Shown: piece by piece, positions 45,087-54,127 of the stretch
Layout: every line of letters starts with the position of its first letter
How positions within the stretch are numbered: position 1 is the stretch's first letter
Source of the DNA: Desulfosudis oleivorans
Lineage (GTDB): Bacteria > Desulfobacterota > Desulfobacteria > Desulfobacterales > SURF-7
Direction: 5' to 3'
Length of the DNA stretch: 64,000 bases
Assembly: GCA_020723325.1 (NCBI GenBank)
Contig: DYJD01000017.1
Span: 80,762-144,761, forward strand
Translations under genes and position numbers: made by a program
The notes under the pieces: generated by a model
Database searches by the model: none
What the model was told of the DNA's origin: nothing
Seen by the model: only the letters and a program-made list of their open reading frames with translations

Positions 45087-47417
45087 ATGAAATGGACCTT
45101 GCCGCAAAAAGTCAATGCCGCCATCCTGATCACCTTCCTGTTGATTGCGGTCATATTTATCCTGATCCAGCTTCCCTTTCATCAGCGCAACATGGAAGCG
45201 GTCATGCGGCAAAATGAGATGTTGTTACGTTCCATGGTGGAGCGGGATCAGGAACCCCTGGCCAATGAAATCTTCGAGGATCGCAAACGGGCCATCACCA
45301 TTCGTCTTGAGCAAATGTGTCGGGTTGACGGAGTCTTGAATATCAAGGTTTATAACCGTACCGGAAAATATCTGACTGGCAGTGGTAAAAATTTTTTACC
45401 CACGGATCTTGCGCCGAAGGAAACCCCCAAACCGCCTGCCAAGGTCCTTATTCACCAGGACAATTCGGCCGGTGACAGAACCCTTGAATATGTTCAAACC
45501 ATCGAAGTGGTCAAAGAACACATCGGATATATCCGGATCAGCTATTCTCTGGCCGAAGTCCAGCGCCGGGAGCGCCTTTCCTACCTGATCTTCGGCGGCC
45601 TGTTGGGCTCCATCCTCATCATCATGCTTGTGCTGCTGAATTATATCCTGTACCGGGTGATCATCCGGCCCATCACCGCCCTGGGTGAAGTCATGCAACG
45701 GATGAAAAGCGGGGTTCTGGGCGATCAGGTGCCGGTACGGAGCGCCGATGAAATCGGCGACCTGACCCGGACTTTCAACCGCATGTCCGTGGACCTTGCC
45801 GACTCCTACCGCCAGATCGAGACCCAGAATTATTATCTGAGGGAAAGCGAAAGACGACTTTCGGATGAACGCGAACGTTTGGCCCAGATGCGTATTTATC
45901 TCAAAAACATCATCGACTCCATGCCTTCCATGCTGATCTCGGTAAATGATGCGGGAGTGGTGGTGGAATGGAATGAGGCCGCCCGGCGCATCACCGGCAT
46001 TCAGGCCACGGCCGCCATCGGCCGCGAGATCTGGGAAGTTTTACCGCTCATGGAGAAATACCGCCATTGTATCCATGAGGTATTTGTCAGCAGGTCGCCT
46101 AGGGAATTTCATCGGGAAATGAGCAGTTCCGGTGAAAACGAAGAATTTCTCAACATCTCCCTTTTTCCCCTCATTGCCAATTGCGTTCAGGGGATCGTCA
46201 TCCGGGTGGATGACGTTACTGAACTAGAAAAAAAAGAGCAACAACTCCGCCATGCCCAAAAGATGGAAACCATCGGCACCCTGGCCGGCGGATTGGCCCA
46301 TGACTTCAACAATATTCTGGGCGGGATCACCGGCTCCCTTTCCCTGATCCGTTTCAAGCTAGAACAAAGCCGTGATATCGATACGGACTTTTTGCGAAAA
46401 TACATCGCCATCATGGAAGCGGCCGGCAACCGGGCCTCGGACCTCGTAAAACAACTTCTATCCATCACCCGCAAACAGGAAATCCATTTTGAGCCGGTTG
46501 ATCTGAATGCCGTCATGGATCATGTAATGAAAATATGCACCAATTCCTTTGACAAATGCATCGAGTTGGTCAGCCGTCCTTTTACGGAAAAAGCCATGGT
46601 CAATGCCAATTCCACCCAAACCGAACAAGTGCTGCTCAATCTGTGCGTCAACGCGGCCCATGCCATGACCACCATGCGCAAATCCGATGAACGCCAGGGC
46701 GGCAAACTGACCGTCTCCATCGAAAAGCTTTTTGCCGATCGCAACTTTCAGATCACCCATCCCGAGGCGCAATTGATTCCGTATTGGATACTGTCTGTCC
46801 AGGACACCGGCGTGGGCATGGACACCAAGACCGTGGCAAAAATTTTCGACCCTTTTTTTACCACCAAGGAAAAAGAAAAAGGCACCGGCCTGGGTTTGGC
46901 CGTGGTGTACAACATCGTTCAGCAACAGGGCGGATTCATCGATGTGTATTCCGAGGTTGGTTTTGGATCCACCTTTAATGTCTACATGCCTGAATACAAA
47001 GAATCACTACAGGAAAAAAAGCCGGATTCTGAGATAAAACTGATCATGGGCAACGGGCTTGTGCTAATCGTGGACGATGAGGAAATGATTCGGAATACCG
47101 CCCAGGAAATCCTGGAAACCTGCGGCTATTCCATTATTCTTGCAGCCGATGGAGAGAAAGCCTTGAGCCTTTTCCGCAAACGTCACGCGGATATTTCGGC
47201 AGTTTTATTGGACATGCTCATGCCCAAGATGTCGGGCAAGGAAACTTACCTGGAAATGAAAAAAATCAATCCGGACCTCAAAGTACTGCTCTCATCCGGA
47301 TTCAAGCAGGACGAACGGGTGGAGGAAGTGCTTCAGCTAGGGGTTCAGGGTTTTGTTCAGAAACCTTACACCATGGAAACCCTTTCCAAGGCGATCCACA
47401 AAGTAATCAATAGTTGA
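45087..47417 (+). CDS. Hybrid sensor histidine kinase with receiver domain
   Basis: 776 residues. Two membrane helices (about 12-30 and 168-192) enclose a periplasmic sensor of about 135 residues. HAMP follows (about 193-245), then a PAS domain (about 275-385). The kinase core has [13 protein letters not shown] with the phosphorylated His, [10 protein letters not shown] (N box), DTGVGM and [11 protein letters not shown] (G boxes). The receiver domain (about 652-770) has VDDEE, the acceptor Asp in [12 protein letters not shown], and the Lys in VQKPYT. It is the output stage of the cluster with two binding proteins upstream. No separate response regulator is adjacent. Confidence 0.95.
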   Translation: MKWTLPQKVNAAILITFLLIAVIFILIQLPFHQRNMEAVMRQNEMLLRSMVERDQEPLANEIFEDRKRAITIRLEQMCRVDGVLNIKVYNRTGKYLTGSGKNFLPTDLAPKETPKPPAKVLIHQDNSAGDRTLEYVQTIEVVKEHIGYIRISYSLAEVQRRERLSYLIFGGLLGSILIIMLVLLNYILYRVIIRPITALGEVMQRMKSGVLGDQVPVRSADEIGDLTRTFNRMSVDLADSYRQIETQNYYLRESERRLSDERERLAQMRIYLKNIIDSMPSMLISVNDAGVVVEWNEAARRITGIQATAAIGREIWEVLPLMEKYRHCIHEVFVSRSPREFHREMSSSGENEEFLNISLFPLIANCVQGIVIRVDDVTELEKKEQQLRHAQKMETIGTLAGGLAHDFNNILGGITGSLSLIRFKLEQSRDIDTDFLRKYIAIMEAAGNRASDLVKQLLSITRKQEIHFEPVDLNAVMDHVMKICTNSFDKCIELVSRPFTEKAMVNANSTQTEQVLLNLCVNAAHAMTTMRKSDERQGGKLTVSIEKLFADRNFQITHPEAQLIPYWILSVQDTGVGMDTKTVAKIFDPFFTTKEKEKGTGLGLAVVYNIVQQQGGFIDVYSEVGFGSTFNVYMPEYKESLQEKKPDSEIKLIMGNGLVLIVDDEEMIRNTAQEILETCGYSIILAADGEKALSLFRKRHADISAVLLDMLMPKMSGKETYLEMKKINPDLKVLLSSGFKQDERVEEVLQLGVQGFVQKPYTMETLSKAIHKVINS

Positions 47418-47611
47418 AAACCAATAAGGAAATCAAAAGCGTGGCCAATGTCGCCCGTACCGACATCCAGGAATTCCTGAACCTGGCCGTCCGTATACCC
47501 ATCCTGCCCGAGGTCAGTGAATATCCTCTGGAAGAAGCCAACAAAGCCCTGCCGGAACTGAAACAACGCAAGATCCGGGGGGCCAAGGTGCTGAGAATTA
47601 CATCTGACTGA
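47414..47611 (+). pseudogene. Zinc-type alcohol dehydrogenase, C-terminal fragment
   Basis: This frame overlaps the kinase stop and reads SVANVARTDIQEFLNLA, then EYPLEEANKALPELKQRKIRGAKVLRI. That is the characteristic last 50 residues of a medium-chain zinc alcohol dehydrogenase; an intact protein has about 340 residues. There is no start codon other than TTG and no Rossmann or zinc region. The dehydrogenase body was lost, perhaps when the kinase gene arrived. Confidence 0.65.
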
Positions 47612-47626
47612 ATCTTCCTTTCATCA

Positions 47627-48253
47627 TCAGAGCACCTTTTTCCCGATCCGCTCCCACCGGACCTGTTTTTGATTTTTATCCCAGGACCAGTAGATGATTT
47701 TTACCCGGCCGATTACTTGATCCGCCCTTACAAAACCCCAAAATCTGCTGTCATGACTGTTGTCGCGATTGTCACCCATAACAAAGAAGGAATTGGGTGG
47801 GACTTTAATAGAAGGCATGTTGTCGCGCTGAGCCATCAATAACCCATCGCTGTGAACAATATAGTTTTCCTTTGCCGGCTCGCCATTGACATAGAGTTGT
47901 TTTTCTCTTAATTCGATTACATCGTTTTGGATGCCCACTACCCTCTTCACAAATTCTTTTTGTTCATCCTTGGGAAACCGGAAAACGATAATATCCCCTC
48001 TTTGAATTCCCTTTTTGTCAATCCATCTATCCACCAGAATATGATCACCGATCTGCAAGGTCGGTTTCATCGCCCCGGATGGAATATGATATGCTTTATA
48101 AAAATGCTCACGAATAATCTCAGGGTCGGATAGGGTCCAGTAAACGGCAACCATGAAAAAAATCGGAAGCAGCATTATAGTGAATAAAAAAGATTTGCCA
48201 TGTCTCTTCCACCAGGGCGAACATGGAATCGGAGGAGGGTTGATAGTTTTCAT
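47627..48253 (-). CDS. Signal peptidase I-like protein with Ser-to-Ala at the nucleophile
   Basis: 208 residues from the ATG at 48253 (AGGA 7 bp upstream). One membrane anchor lies at about 20-40. The S26 boxes are present: IPSGAMKPTLQIGDHI (box B), RGDIIVFRFP, FVKRVVG with the general-base Lys103, and MGDNRDNSHDSRFWGFV. In Escherichia coli LepB box B is SGSMMPTL with the nucleophile just before Met. Here that position (residue 61) is Ala, while the preceding Ser59 is kept. It is either catalytically dead or uses another serine. The gene is a single transcription unit opposite a MerR gene. Confidence 0.85.
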   Translation of the reverse strand: MKTINPPPIPCSPWWKRHGKSFLFTIMLLPIFFMVAVYWTLSDPEIIREHFYKAYHIPSGAMKPTLQIGDHILVDRWIDKKGIQRGDIIVFRFPKDEQKEFVKRVVGIQNDVIELREKQLYVNGEPAKENYIVHSDGLLMAQRDNMPSIKVPPNSFFVMGDNRDNSHDSRFWGFVRADQVIGRVKIIYWSWDKNQKQVRWERIGKKVL

Positions 48254-48314
48254 TTCTTTTCCTAACGTCTGCATGGTTGAAAGTCGGACACATTGCGATT
48301 CAATTACCCCACTT

Positions 48315-48329
48315 TTGTACTTGATACAA
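48315..48329. promoter_or_regulatory. Palindrome TTGTA-CTTGA-TACAA
   Basis: A perfect 5-5-5 inverted repeat in the gap between the divergent signal peptidase-like and MerR-type genes. An operator for the MerR-type protein is possible, though spacing to a promoter is not clear. Confidence 0.35.
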
Positions 48330-48496
48330 TATGCTTCGGCTCAAACGATAAGGAAATCTCTATTGGCGGGATATCAGTTGCTCTGAAATTTTTCTTGCCA
48401 AAACCGCTTGGCATATGCAACCGTAGAAAGTCGTGACAACACGCCTTGCAAAGGCAAAATATACGAAAACAACTATGCATTGATGGGAGTTCAGCC

Positions 48497-49234
48497 GTGA
48501 CCGAGTCCCCCCGAAAAAGAATGCGCATGAAGGAATTGACCGGCATCTCAGGGGTTCCCAAAGCCACCATCCTGTATTACATCAAGGAAGGCCTCATTCC
48601 CAAACCCATTGTTGCCGGTGCCAACATGCATTATTATACCGAGGTCCATCTCAATGCCCTGCGCATAGTCAAGGAATTACAGACCAAGCGCTATTTGCCC
48701 CTTGCGGTCATAAAAAAAATGGTGGGAACCGGTAAAACCAAGTTGAGCGTGGACGAAATCCGCACCGTGGCGGAAATGGACGGTCATTTGTTTCAGAACC
48801 TGACGGAAAGCATTGCCATTAAAAGCATCTCCTCAGAACAACTGGCCGAACGCACCGGGGCAAGTCTTTTGGAAATGAAAGCACTGGAGCAAATGGGCAT
48901 CCTGCGGCCTATTCGAAAAGGCGGCCGGCGCTTTCATGACGAAGAAGATATCCGCTTTATGGAATGCTGGAAAAAATTGCGGGAGATCGGCTATTCCAGG
49001 GAACTCGGATTTGAAGCTGATGTCTTGAAACCCCATTTTGAAATGATCCAGGCCCTGGTGGAGAAAGAAACCGAAATTCTAGTAAAACGCACAGCCGGAA
49101 AAATCAACCGGGAGGAAATGATCCGCATGGTGGAAGGCGGGGCTGCGGCCATCAACACCATGATGGGCATCATCCACAAACGACTCATATTGGATATGGT
49201 GAAAAAATTGGCGGCTTCGTCTGAAGCAAGCTGA
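48497..49234 (+). CDS. MerR-family transcriptional regulator
   Basis: 245 residues from the GTG at 48497, chosen because GGGAG lies 7 bp upstream; the ATG at 48446 has no ribosome site. The N-terminal winged helix reads MKELTGISGVPKATILYYIKEGLIP, a classic MerR opening. A second helix-turn-helix-like segment, SEQLAERTGASLLEMKALEQMGILRP (about 110-140), is an unusual duplicate MerR-type module. The C-terminal half is helical, with no metal-binding Cys. A small gene follows 15 bp later. The effector is unknown. Confidence 0.85.
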   Translation: MTESPRKRMRMKELTGISGVPKATILYYIKEGLIPKPIVAGANMHYYTEVHLNALRIVKELQTKRYLPLAVIKKMVGTGKTKLSVDEIRTVAEMDGHLFQNLTESIAIKSISSEQLAERTGASLLEMKALEQMGILRPIRKGGRRFHDEEDIRFMECWKKLREIGYSRELGFEADVLKPHFEMIQALVEKETEILVKRTAGKINREEMIRMVEGGAAAINTMMGIIHKRLILDMVKKLAASSEAS

Positions 49235-49249
49235 TTAGCTGGAGAAAAC

Positions 49250-49438
49250 ATGGGATTGGAAAATCGCGAAATCGAAGATGTCTTATGGCAGGCCCTGGAA
49301 AGCCTTGCCAAATTTATCACGGAAACCACTGGACAGGCGCCCACCCAAGGGGAAATGGCCCGGGCCATCAAACGCTATTTTGTTCTTAAGGAAATCAAAG
49401 ATCATATTGAGATGGAGCGGGAATCGGAAGGAATGTGA
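49250..49438 (+). CDS. Small hypothetical protein
   Basis: 62 residues, all predicted helical (REIEDVLWQALESLAKFI, then GEMARAIKRYFVLKEIKDHI). It starts 15 bp after the MerR-type gene, with GGAGAAAAC before the ATG, and is likely co-transcribed with it. No motif is recognised. It might be a partner or adaptor of the regulator. Confidence 0.6.
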   Translation: MGLENREIEDVLWQALESLAKFITETTGQAPTQGEMARAIKRYFVLKEIKDHIEMERESEGM

Positions 49439-49457
49439 GACCCGCCCCCCTCTTTTT

Positions 49458-50051
49458 CTACACTATCTGTGCTGCTTCATACCCCAGTTCAAAAGCCTTC
49501 AGATTCACCTCCACCGTGGCTTTTTTGGTGCGGGTGCGGATGGCGTTGCGCACATTCTCCGCCGAAAGGGGCAGGATTCCGGTGCGGATCAAGGCGCCCA
49601 GCAGCACCGTGTTGACGGCCATGACATTGCCGGCTTTCAAGGCCAGATCCGTGGCATCCAGGGTGATGAGGCCCCCGGTCTTCTTGCGGATAAGGCTTAG
49701 GCCGCTATTCAGATCCGGATAAACACCCCGGCCGATGGTGGTGGTAAAGGGCGGCAAGGGTGACAAATTGGTGATGACCATGGTTTGGGAATTGCAACGA
49801 TTCATGGCCCGCATGGCCTCGGAAGGTTCAAAGCTGACCAGGACATCCGCCTCGCCGTCGGAGATGATGGTGCTTTGCGCCTCCCCGAAAATAATGGCCG
49901 ACTCCACCACGCCGCCCCGCTGGGCCATGCCGTGGATTTCGCTCATGCGCACCGGTACGCCGGAAAGCAGGGCCGCCTCGCCCAGGATTCTGGAAGCCAG
50001 CAGATTGCCTTGTCCGCCCACGGCCACAATGATTAAACGTTTTGGTTTCAT
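49458..50051 (-). CDS. iorB: Indolepyruvate:ferredoxin oxidoreductase, beta subunit
   Basis: 197 residues from the ATG at 50051, which overlaps the stop of iorA by 4 bp; the longer frame runs into iorA. The gamma-type pyruvate oxidoreductase fold is shown by IIVAVGGQGNLLASRILGEA and the loop SEIHGMAQRGGVVESAIIFG, which contacts CoA and thiamin diphosphate. With IorA it oxidatively decarboxylates aryl pyruvates from aromatic amino acids, making aryl-acetyl-CoA and reduced ferredoxin. Confidence 0.92.
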   Translation of the reverse strand: MKPKRLIIVAVGGQGNLLASRILGEAALLSGVPVRMSEIHGMAQRGGVVESAIIFGEAQSTIISDGEADVLVSFEPSEAMRAMNRCNSQTMVITNLSPLPPFTTTIGRGVYPDLNSGLSLIRKKTGGLITLDATDLALKAGNVMAVNTVLLGALIRTGILPLSAENVRNAIRTRTKKATVEVNLKAFELGYEAAQIV

Positions 50052-51910
50052 TGGTCTTCCTTTGTTTTCAGTGGTGAAATCGCATGTTCCGGGCAAATCT
50101 GGGCGCACACCGAACAGCCCACGCAAAGGGTCGGATTGATCCGCACCTGATTGTCGGCGATGTAAAAGGCCGGACAAGCCAGTTCGTTAATGCAGTCGCG
50201 GTGGTTTTTGCAGCGGTCGCTGACATAAAACGGCTTGCCCCGGAGCTGTTTCAGGCTCTTGGCATATAGGGTGCATTTTTCCTTGGCAATGACCACCGAA
50301 ACCCCTTTAAAGTTCAGGGCCTCCTTTAATTGGGCGATGCTCTTTTTGAGGTTAAAGGGTTTGATGACGGCCACATGCTTGACCCCCAGGGCCTTCACTA
50401 GGGCTTCGATGTCGATGGGATTGTATCCAGGGAAATTCAGCTCCTCCATATCCACGCCGGGATTGGGCTGGTGGCCGGTCATGGCCGTGGTGCGATTGTC
50501 CAGAATGATCAAGGTGAAATCATGGTTGTTGAAAACCCCGTTGATCAAACCTGGAATGCCGGAATGGAAAAAAGTGGAATCGCCGATATAAGCCACCACC
50601 TTCTTGCCCGCAAACCGGGAAAAGCCGCCGGAAGTACCGCTGGAGGAACCCATGCAGATGAGGAAATCCCCCATGGACAAAGGCGGCAGGAATCCGAGTG
50701 TATAACAGCCGATATCCGTGGGATAGACCACATCCAATCCTTCCGCCGCCTTTTTAACCGCATGAAAAACCGCCCGATGGGAACAACCAGCGCAAAGATT
50801 GGGCGGTCTTTGCGGAATCTCCGGCATATCTGTAAGATCCGGCACGGCTTTGGGTTCATAGGGAATATCAAAATAAGCGGCCGTCACGGCCCGCACCATG
50901 GCCGGATCGAATTCCCCCAAACGGCTGAAAAGGGTTTTGCCCTTGCCGGCAATGGGCAGGGTCAACCCCGCTTCCTGGGCCAGGGCCTTGACCGCATCCT
51001 CCATGTAGGCTTCGCCTTCCTCCACCACCAGCACCATTTCCTTGCTGCTGAGGAAATTTTTTATAAGGACGGCGGGTATGGGATGGGAAAAGCCCATGCG
51101 CAGGACACTGACCTTGTCCATGATTTGCAGATCCTGGATGGCATCGGTTACATAATTATAACTGACGCCATTGCAAATGATTCCCAGATTGCCTGTGCCG
51201 GTAATGAAATTGCGGGTGGATTTCTCGGAAAGCGCCGCCGCCGCTTCGATGTTTTTCAGCAATTTGACATGCAGCCTGCGGGAAACCGCCGGCACGGTTA
51301 CATATTGATACGGATCCCGGATAAATTCCCCCCGGGTCTTGGGCGGCTGGATCGGGCCTAAAGGCACAACCGCAGTGGAATGATTGATACGGGTGGTGGT
51401 CCTGACAATCACCGGTTCCTGAAGCATTTCAGACAATGCAAAGGCTTCAGCCGTGATTTCACGGGCCTCGGCCACGGAGGAAGGTTCCAGAATGGGCAGG
51501 CCGGACAGCTTGCCGTAATATCGGTTGTCCTGCTCATTCTGGCTGGAAAACATGTACGGATCATCTGCCGTGAGGATCACCAGGCCGGCTTTGACCCCCA
51601 CATAGGCCAGGGTCATCAAAGTGTCGGCCGCCACATTCACCCCCACATGCTTCATGACGCACATGCTGCGCACTCCGCAATTGGCCGCCGCCGCCGCCAC
51701 TTCCAAGGCGGTTTTTTCATTGGTGCTGTATTCAAAATAAAGCGCGCTTTCTTTTGAAATCTGAAAGAAATTGAGTGAAATTTCCGAAGAGGGCGTGCCT
51801 GGATAGGTGGTGGCGCAGGCCAAACCGGCTTCAATGGCGCCCCTGGCAATGGCCTCATTGCCCAGCATCAGCATTTCTTTTCCAGGCTGGTCAGTCAGCA
51901 ATTTATGCAT
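50048..51910 (-). CDS. iorA: Indolepyruvate:ferredoxin oxidoreductase, alpha subunit
   Basis: 620 residues. The N-terminal pyrimidine-binding part starts LMLGNEAIARGAIEAGLACATTYPGTPSSEI. The thiamin diphosphate part has DIGCYTLG and IGDSTFFHSGIPGLINGVFN, with GDS starting the cofactor motif. The C-terminus carries Cys for iron-sulfur clusters, including CVGCSVCAQICPEHA and an altered first set (CKNHRDC...C). It acts in the cytoplasm with IorB. Together they let the cell use aromatic amino acids, or run the reverse carboxylation. Confidence 0.95.
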   Translation of the reverse strand: MHKLLTDQPGKEMLMLGNEAIARGAIEAGLACATTYPGTPSSEISLNFFQISKESALYFEYSTNEKTALEVAAAAANCGVRSMCVMKHVGVNVAADTLMTLAYVGVKAGLVILTADDPYMFSSQNEQDNRYYGKLSGLPILEPSSVAEAREITAEAFALSEMLQEPVIVRTTTRINHSTAVVPLGPIQPPKTRGEFIRDPYQYVTVPAVSRRLHVKLLKNIEAAAALSEKSTRNFITGTGNLGIICNGVSYNYVTDAIQDLQIMDKVSVLRMGFSHPIPAVLIKNFLSSKEMVLVVEEGEAYMEDAVKALAQEAGLTLPIAGKGKTLFSRLGEFDPAMVRAVTAAYFDIPYEPKAVPDLTDMPEIPQRPPNLCAGCSHRAVFHAVKKAAEGLDVVYPTDIGCYTLGFLPPLSMGDFLICMGSSSGTSGGFSRFAGKKVVAYIGDSTFFHSGIPGLINGVFNNHDFTLIILDNRTTAMTGHQPNPGVDMEELNFPGYNPIDIEALVKALGVKHVAVIKPFNLKKSIAQLKEALNFKGVSVVIAKEKCTLYAKSLKQLRGKPFYVSDRCKNHRDCINELACPAFYIADNQVRINPTLCVGCSVCAQICPEHAISPLKTKEDQ

Positions 51911-52043
51911 GCAGCGTTCCTTTCTTCAAAGTCCTTTTGATCCTGATGGGTTCTGTCTGATCGGCCCATTCGGCAAAAATCATCCATATACCAGCCGGGG
52001 TCTTCATGCAAAGGTTTTTTCACATACAAGGAATTGAAATTTC

Positions 52044-52072
52044 TTTACAAAGGAAAACCCTTGCATTATAGA
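52044..52072 (+). promoter_or_regulatory. Probable promoter for rdgB-ampG genes
   Basis: TTTACA (52044-52049), a 17-bp spacer and TATAGA (52067-52072), about 105 bp before rdgB. It is the only reasonable sigma-70-like pair in the 267-bp gap, which otherwise shows nothing. Confidence 0.4.
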
Positions 52073-52177
52073 TCAAAACTTAATTACAAATCACCGGTTG
52101 GGCAGGTCCTGCGCATATTTGAGCAGCCGGCCGAGCCGGAAATACCTTAGAACCATCCGTGACTGCTGGAATTTGAA

Positions 52178-52837
52178 ATGCTGAACCACTGCACCCTGGT
52201 CATCGCCACCCGCAACAAAGGCAAGACCGGTGAGATCAAGGAATTGTTGAAAGACCGCGCCCTTGTGATCAAGGATCTAGATGATTTCGGACCCATTCCG
52301 GAAATCATTGAAGATGGGCTCACGTTTGAAGAAAATGCTTATAAAAAGGCCAGCATGACCGCCAGAATGCTGGGCCTGCCGGTGCTGGCCGATGATTCCG
52401 GACTGGTGGTGGAGGCTCTGGACGGTGCGCCGGGAGTTCTTTCCGCGCGCTATGCCGGCCCAAATGCCACGGATCAAGAGCGTTGCGAAAAATTATTGCA
52501 GGAAATGGCCGGCCGGACCAACCGCAAAGCCGCCTTTGAATGTGTGATTTCCCTAGCCGTTCCCTCCGGCCCGGCTTTGACCTACGAGGGCCGCTGTGAC
52601 GGCGTAATCACCGAGGCCATGGCCGGAGAGGGTGGTTTTGGCTATGATCCGATCTTTTATTATCCGGCCCTGGATAAAACCTTTGCCCAGATGAATCTAT
52701 CGGAAAAAAACCGGATCAGCCACCGCGGTAAGGCGCTTATGGAAATGGTGACCGAATTCGACAAGGTGCTGGGTTGGCTTCAGCGGCACATGCCGGCACT
52801 GGAACGGGTCGGCTGTCAGGGCCCGAACCAGAAGTGA
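52178..52837 (+). CDS. rdgB: RdgB/HAM1 XTP/dITP pyrophosphatase
   Basis: 219 residues. The opening VIATRNKGKTGEIKELL is the substrate-phosphate loop. Then come FEENAYKKA, VLADDSGLVVEAL with the catalytic acidic residues, GVLSARYAG, the base-specificity segment GFGYDPIFYYP, and SHRGKAL. It removes pyrophosphate from deaminated purine nucleotides (XTP, dITP) to protect DNA. It lies 3 bp before an AmpG-like transporter gene, so both are probably on one transcript. The C-terminal tail is about 15 residues longer than usual. Confidence 0.94.
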   Translation: MLNHCTLVIATRNKGKTGEIKELLKDRALVIKDLDDFGPIPEIIEDGLTFEENAYKKASMTARMLGLPVLADDSGLVVEALDGAPGVLSARYAGPNATDQERCEKLLQEMAGRTNRKAAFECVISLAVPSGPALTYEGRCDGVITEAMAGEGGFGYDPIFYYPALDKTFAQMNLSEKNRISHRGKALMEMVTEFDKVLGWLQRHMPALERVGCQGPNQK

Positions 52838-52839
52838 GC

Positions 52840-54093
52840 ATGAAGGCCACCATTCCCCTTGAATCCCATTCCACCCTGAGGGTGATCTTGAGTCGCCGCA
52901 TGCTCGTGGCTCTGGTCATGGGGTTTTGCGCCGGACTGCCCTTGCTGTTGACCATCGGCGTCCTGCAGGCCTGGATGCAGGAGGCGGGCTTGGACCTGAC
53001 CTGGATCGGCATGATCACCCTGGTGCAACTGCCCTATTCTTGGAAATTTCTCTGGTCGCCGGTGCTGGACCGGTTTACACCGCCGTTTCTGGGACGCCGG
53101 CGCGGCTGGCTGCTCATGGCCCAATTGGCCCTGATCCTGGCCATCATACTGCTGGGTTTTTCCGATCCGGTGCATAAACCGGGATGGATGGTGGCGGCCG
53201 CCGCCCTGGTGGCTTTTTTCAGCGCCACCCAGGATATCGTTATTGATGCTTATCGCCGGGAGGATTTGTCCGATGAGGAGCTGGGTCTGGGGTCCAGCAT
53301 GTATATTTACGGTTACCGGCTGGGCATGTTGCTGGCTTCCGGCGGAGGTTTGATCATGGCGGACCATATGTCCTTTTGCATGGTCTATCTGGTCATGGGA
53401 GTCTGCATGCTGCCGGGGGTGATCACCACCCTGCTGACCCCGGAACCGGCCATGTGCGCCGGGGCGCCCACCACCATCAAAGCTGCCGTGCTGGACCCTC
53501 TGAAGGACTATTTCACCAGGACCAATGCTTTATGGATCCTGGCTTTTATTTTAACCTATAAACTCGGCGAGGTCATGGCCACGGCCATTACCACCCCCTT
53601 CTATCTGGAAGTGGGGTTCACCAAGACCCAGATCGGCGCAGTGGCCAAAATTTTCGGCACAGGCGCCACCCTGGCCGGTGCTTTTTTAGGCGGCCTGACC
53701 CTGATGCGCCTGGGGATCCATCGGTGCCTGTGGATTTTCGGGGTCTTGCAGGCCGTGGCCACCGGCTGTTTTGCCGTACTCACCAAGACAGGGGCCCTGG
53801 TACCGGCTCTGGCGGCGGTGATCGCTTTTGAAAATCTGAGCATGGGAATGGGGACGGCTGCCTACGTTGCCTTCATGGCCAGCATCACCAACAAAAAATT
53901 CACCGCCACCCAATACGCCCTGCTCAGCAGTCTGATGGGTTTGCCCCGGGTGGTCGCTTCCGCCCCCACCGGCTTCCTTGCCAAGCAGATGGGCTGGGAA
54001 TTGTTTTTTATCGGCTGCGCACTGATTGCCGTGCCCGGCCTGTTGATTCTGGTTAAAATTGCCCCATGGCCGGCAAAACCGCAGAGGGCGTGA
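52840..54093 (+). CDS. AmpG-like MFS permease
   Basis: 417 residues, starting at the ATG 3 bp after rdgB or at an overlapping GTG at 52834. Twelve membrane helices are expected; GFCAGLPLLLTIGVLQAWMQEAGLDLTWIG, then PYSWKFLWSPVLDR and GRRRGWLLMAQL, are typical of AmpG, with SATQDIVIDAYR a family hallmark. AmpG proteins import anhydro-muropeptides for cell-wall recycling. No other recycling gene is nearby, so the substrate is inferred from family likeness. Confidence 0.88.
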   Translation: MKATIPLESHSTLRVILSRRMLVALVMGFCAGLPLLLTIGVLQAWMQEAGLDLTWIGMITLVQLPYSWKFLWSPVLDRFTPPFLGRRRGWLLMAQLALILAIILLGFSDPVHKPGWMVAAAALVAFFSATQDIVIDAYRREDLSDEELGLGSSMYIYGYRLGMLLASGGGLIMADHMSFCMVYLVMGVCMLPGVITTLLTPEPAMCAGAPTTIKAAVLDPLKDYFTRTNALWILAFILTYKLGEVMATAITTPFYLEVGFTKTQIGAVAKIFGTGATLAGAFLGGLTLMRLGIHRCLWIFGVLQAVATGCFAVLTKTGALVPALAAVIAFENLSMGMGTAAYVAFMASITNKKFTATQYALLSSLMGLPRVVASAPTGFLAKQMGWELFFIGCALIAVPGLLILVKIAPWPAKPQRA

Positions 54094-54127
54094 AGATGAT
54101 GATGTTTTGGGAACCAACGGGAAAACC

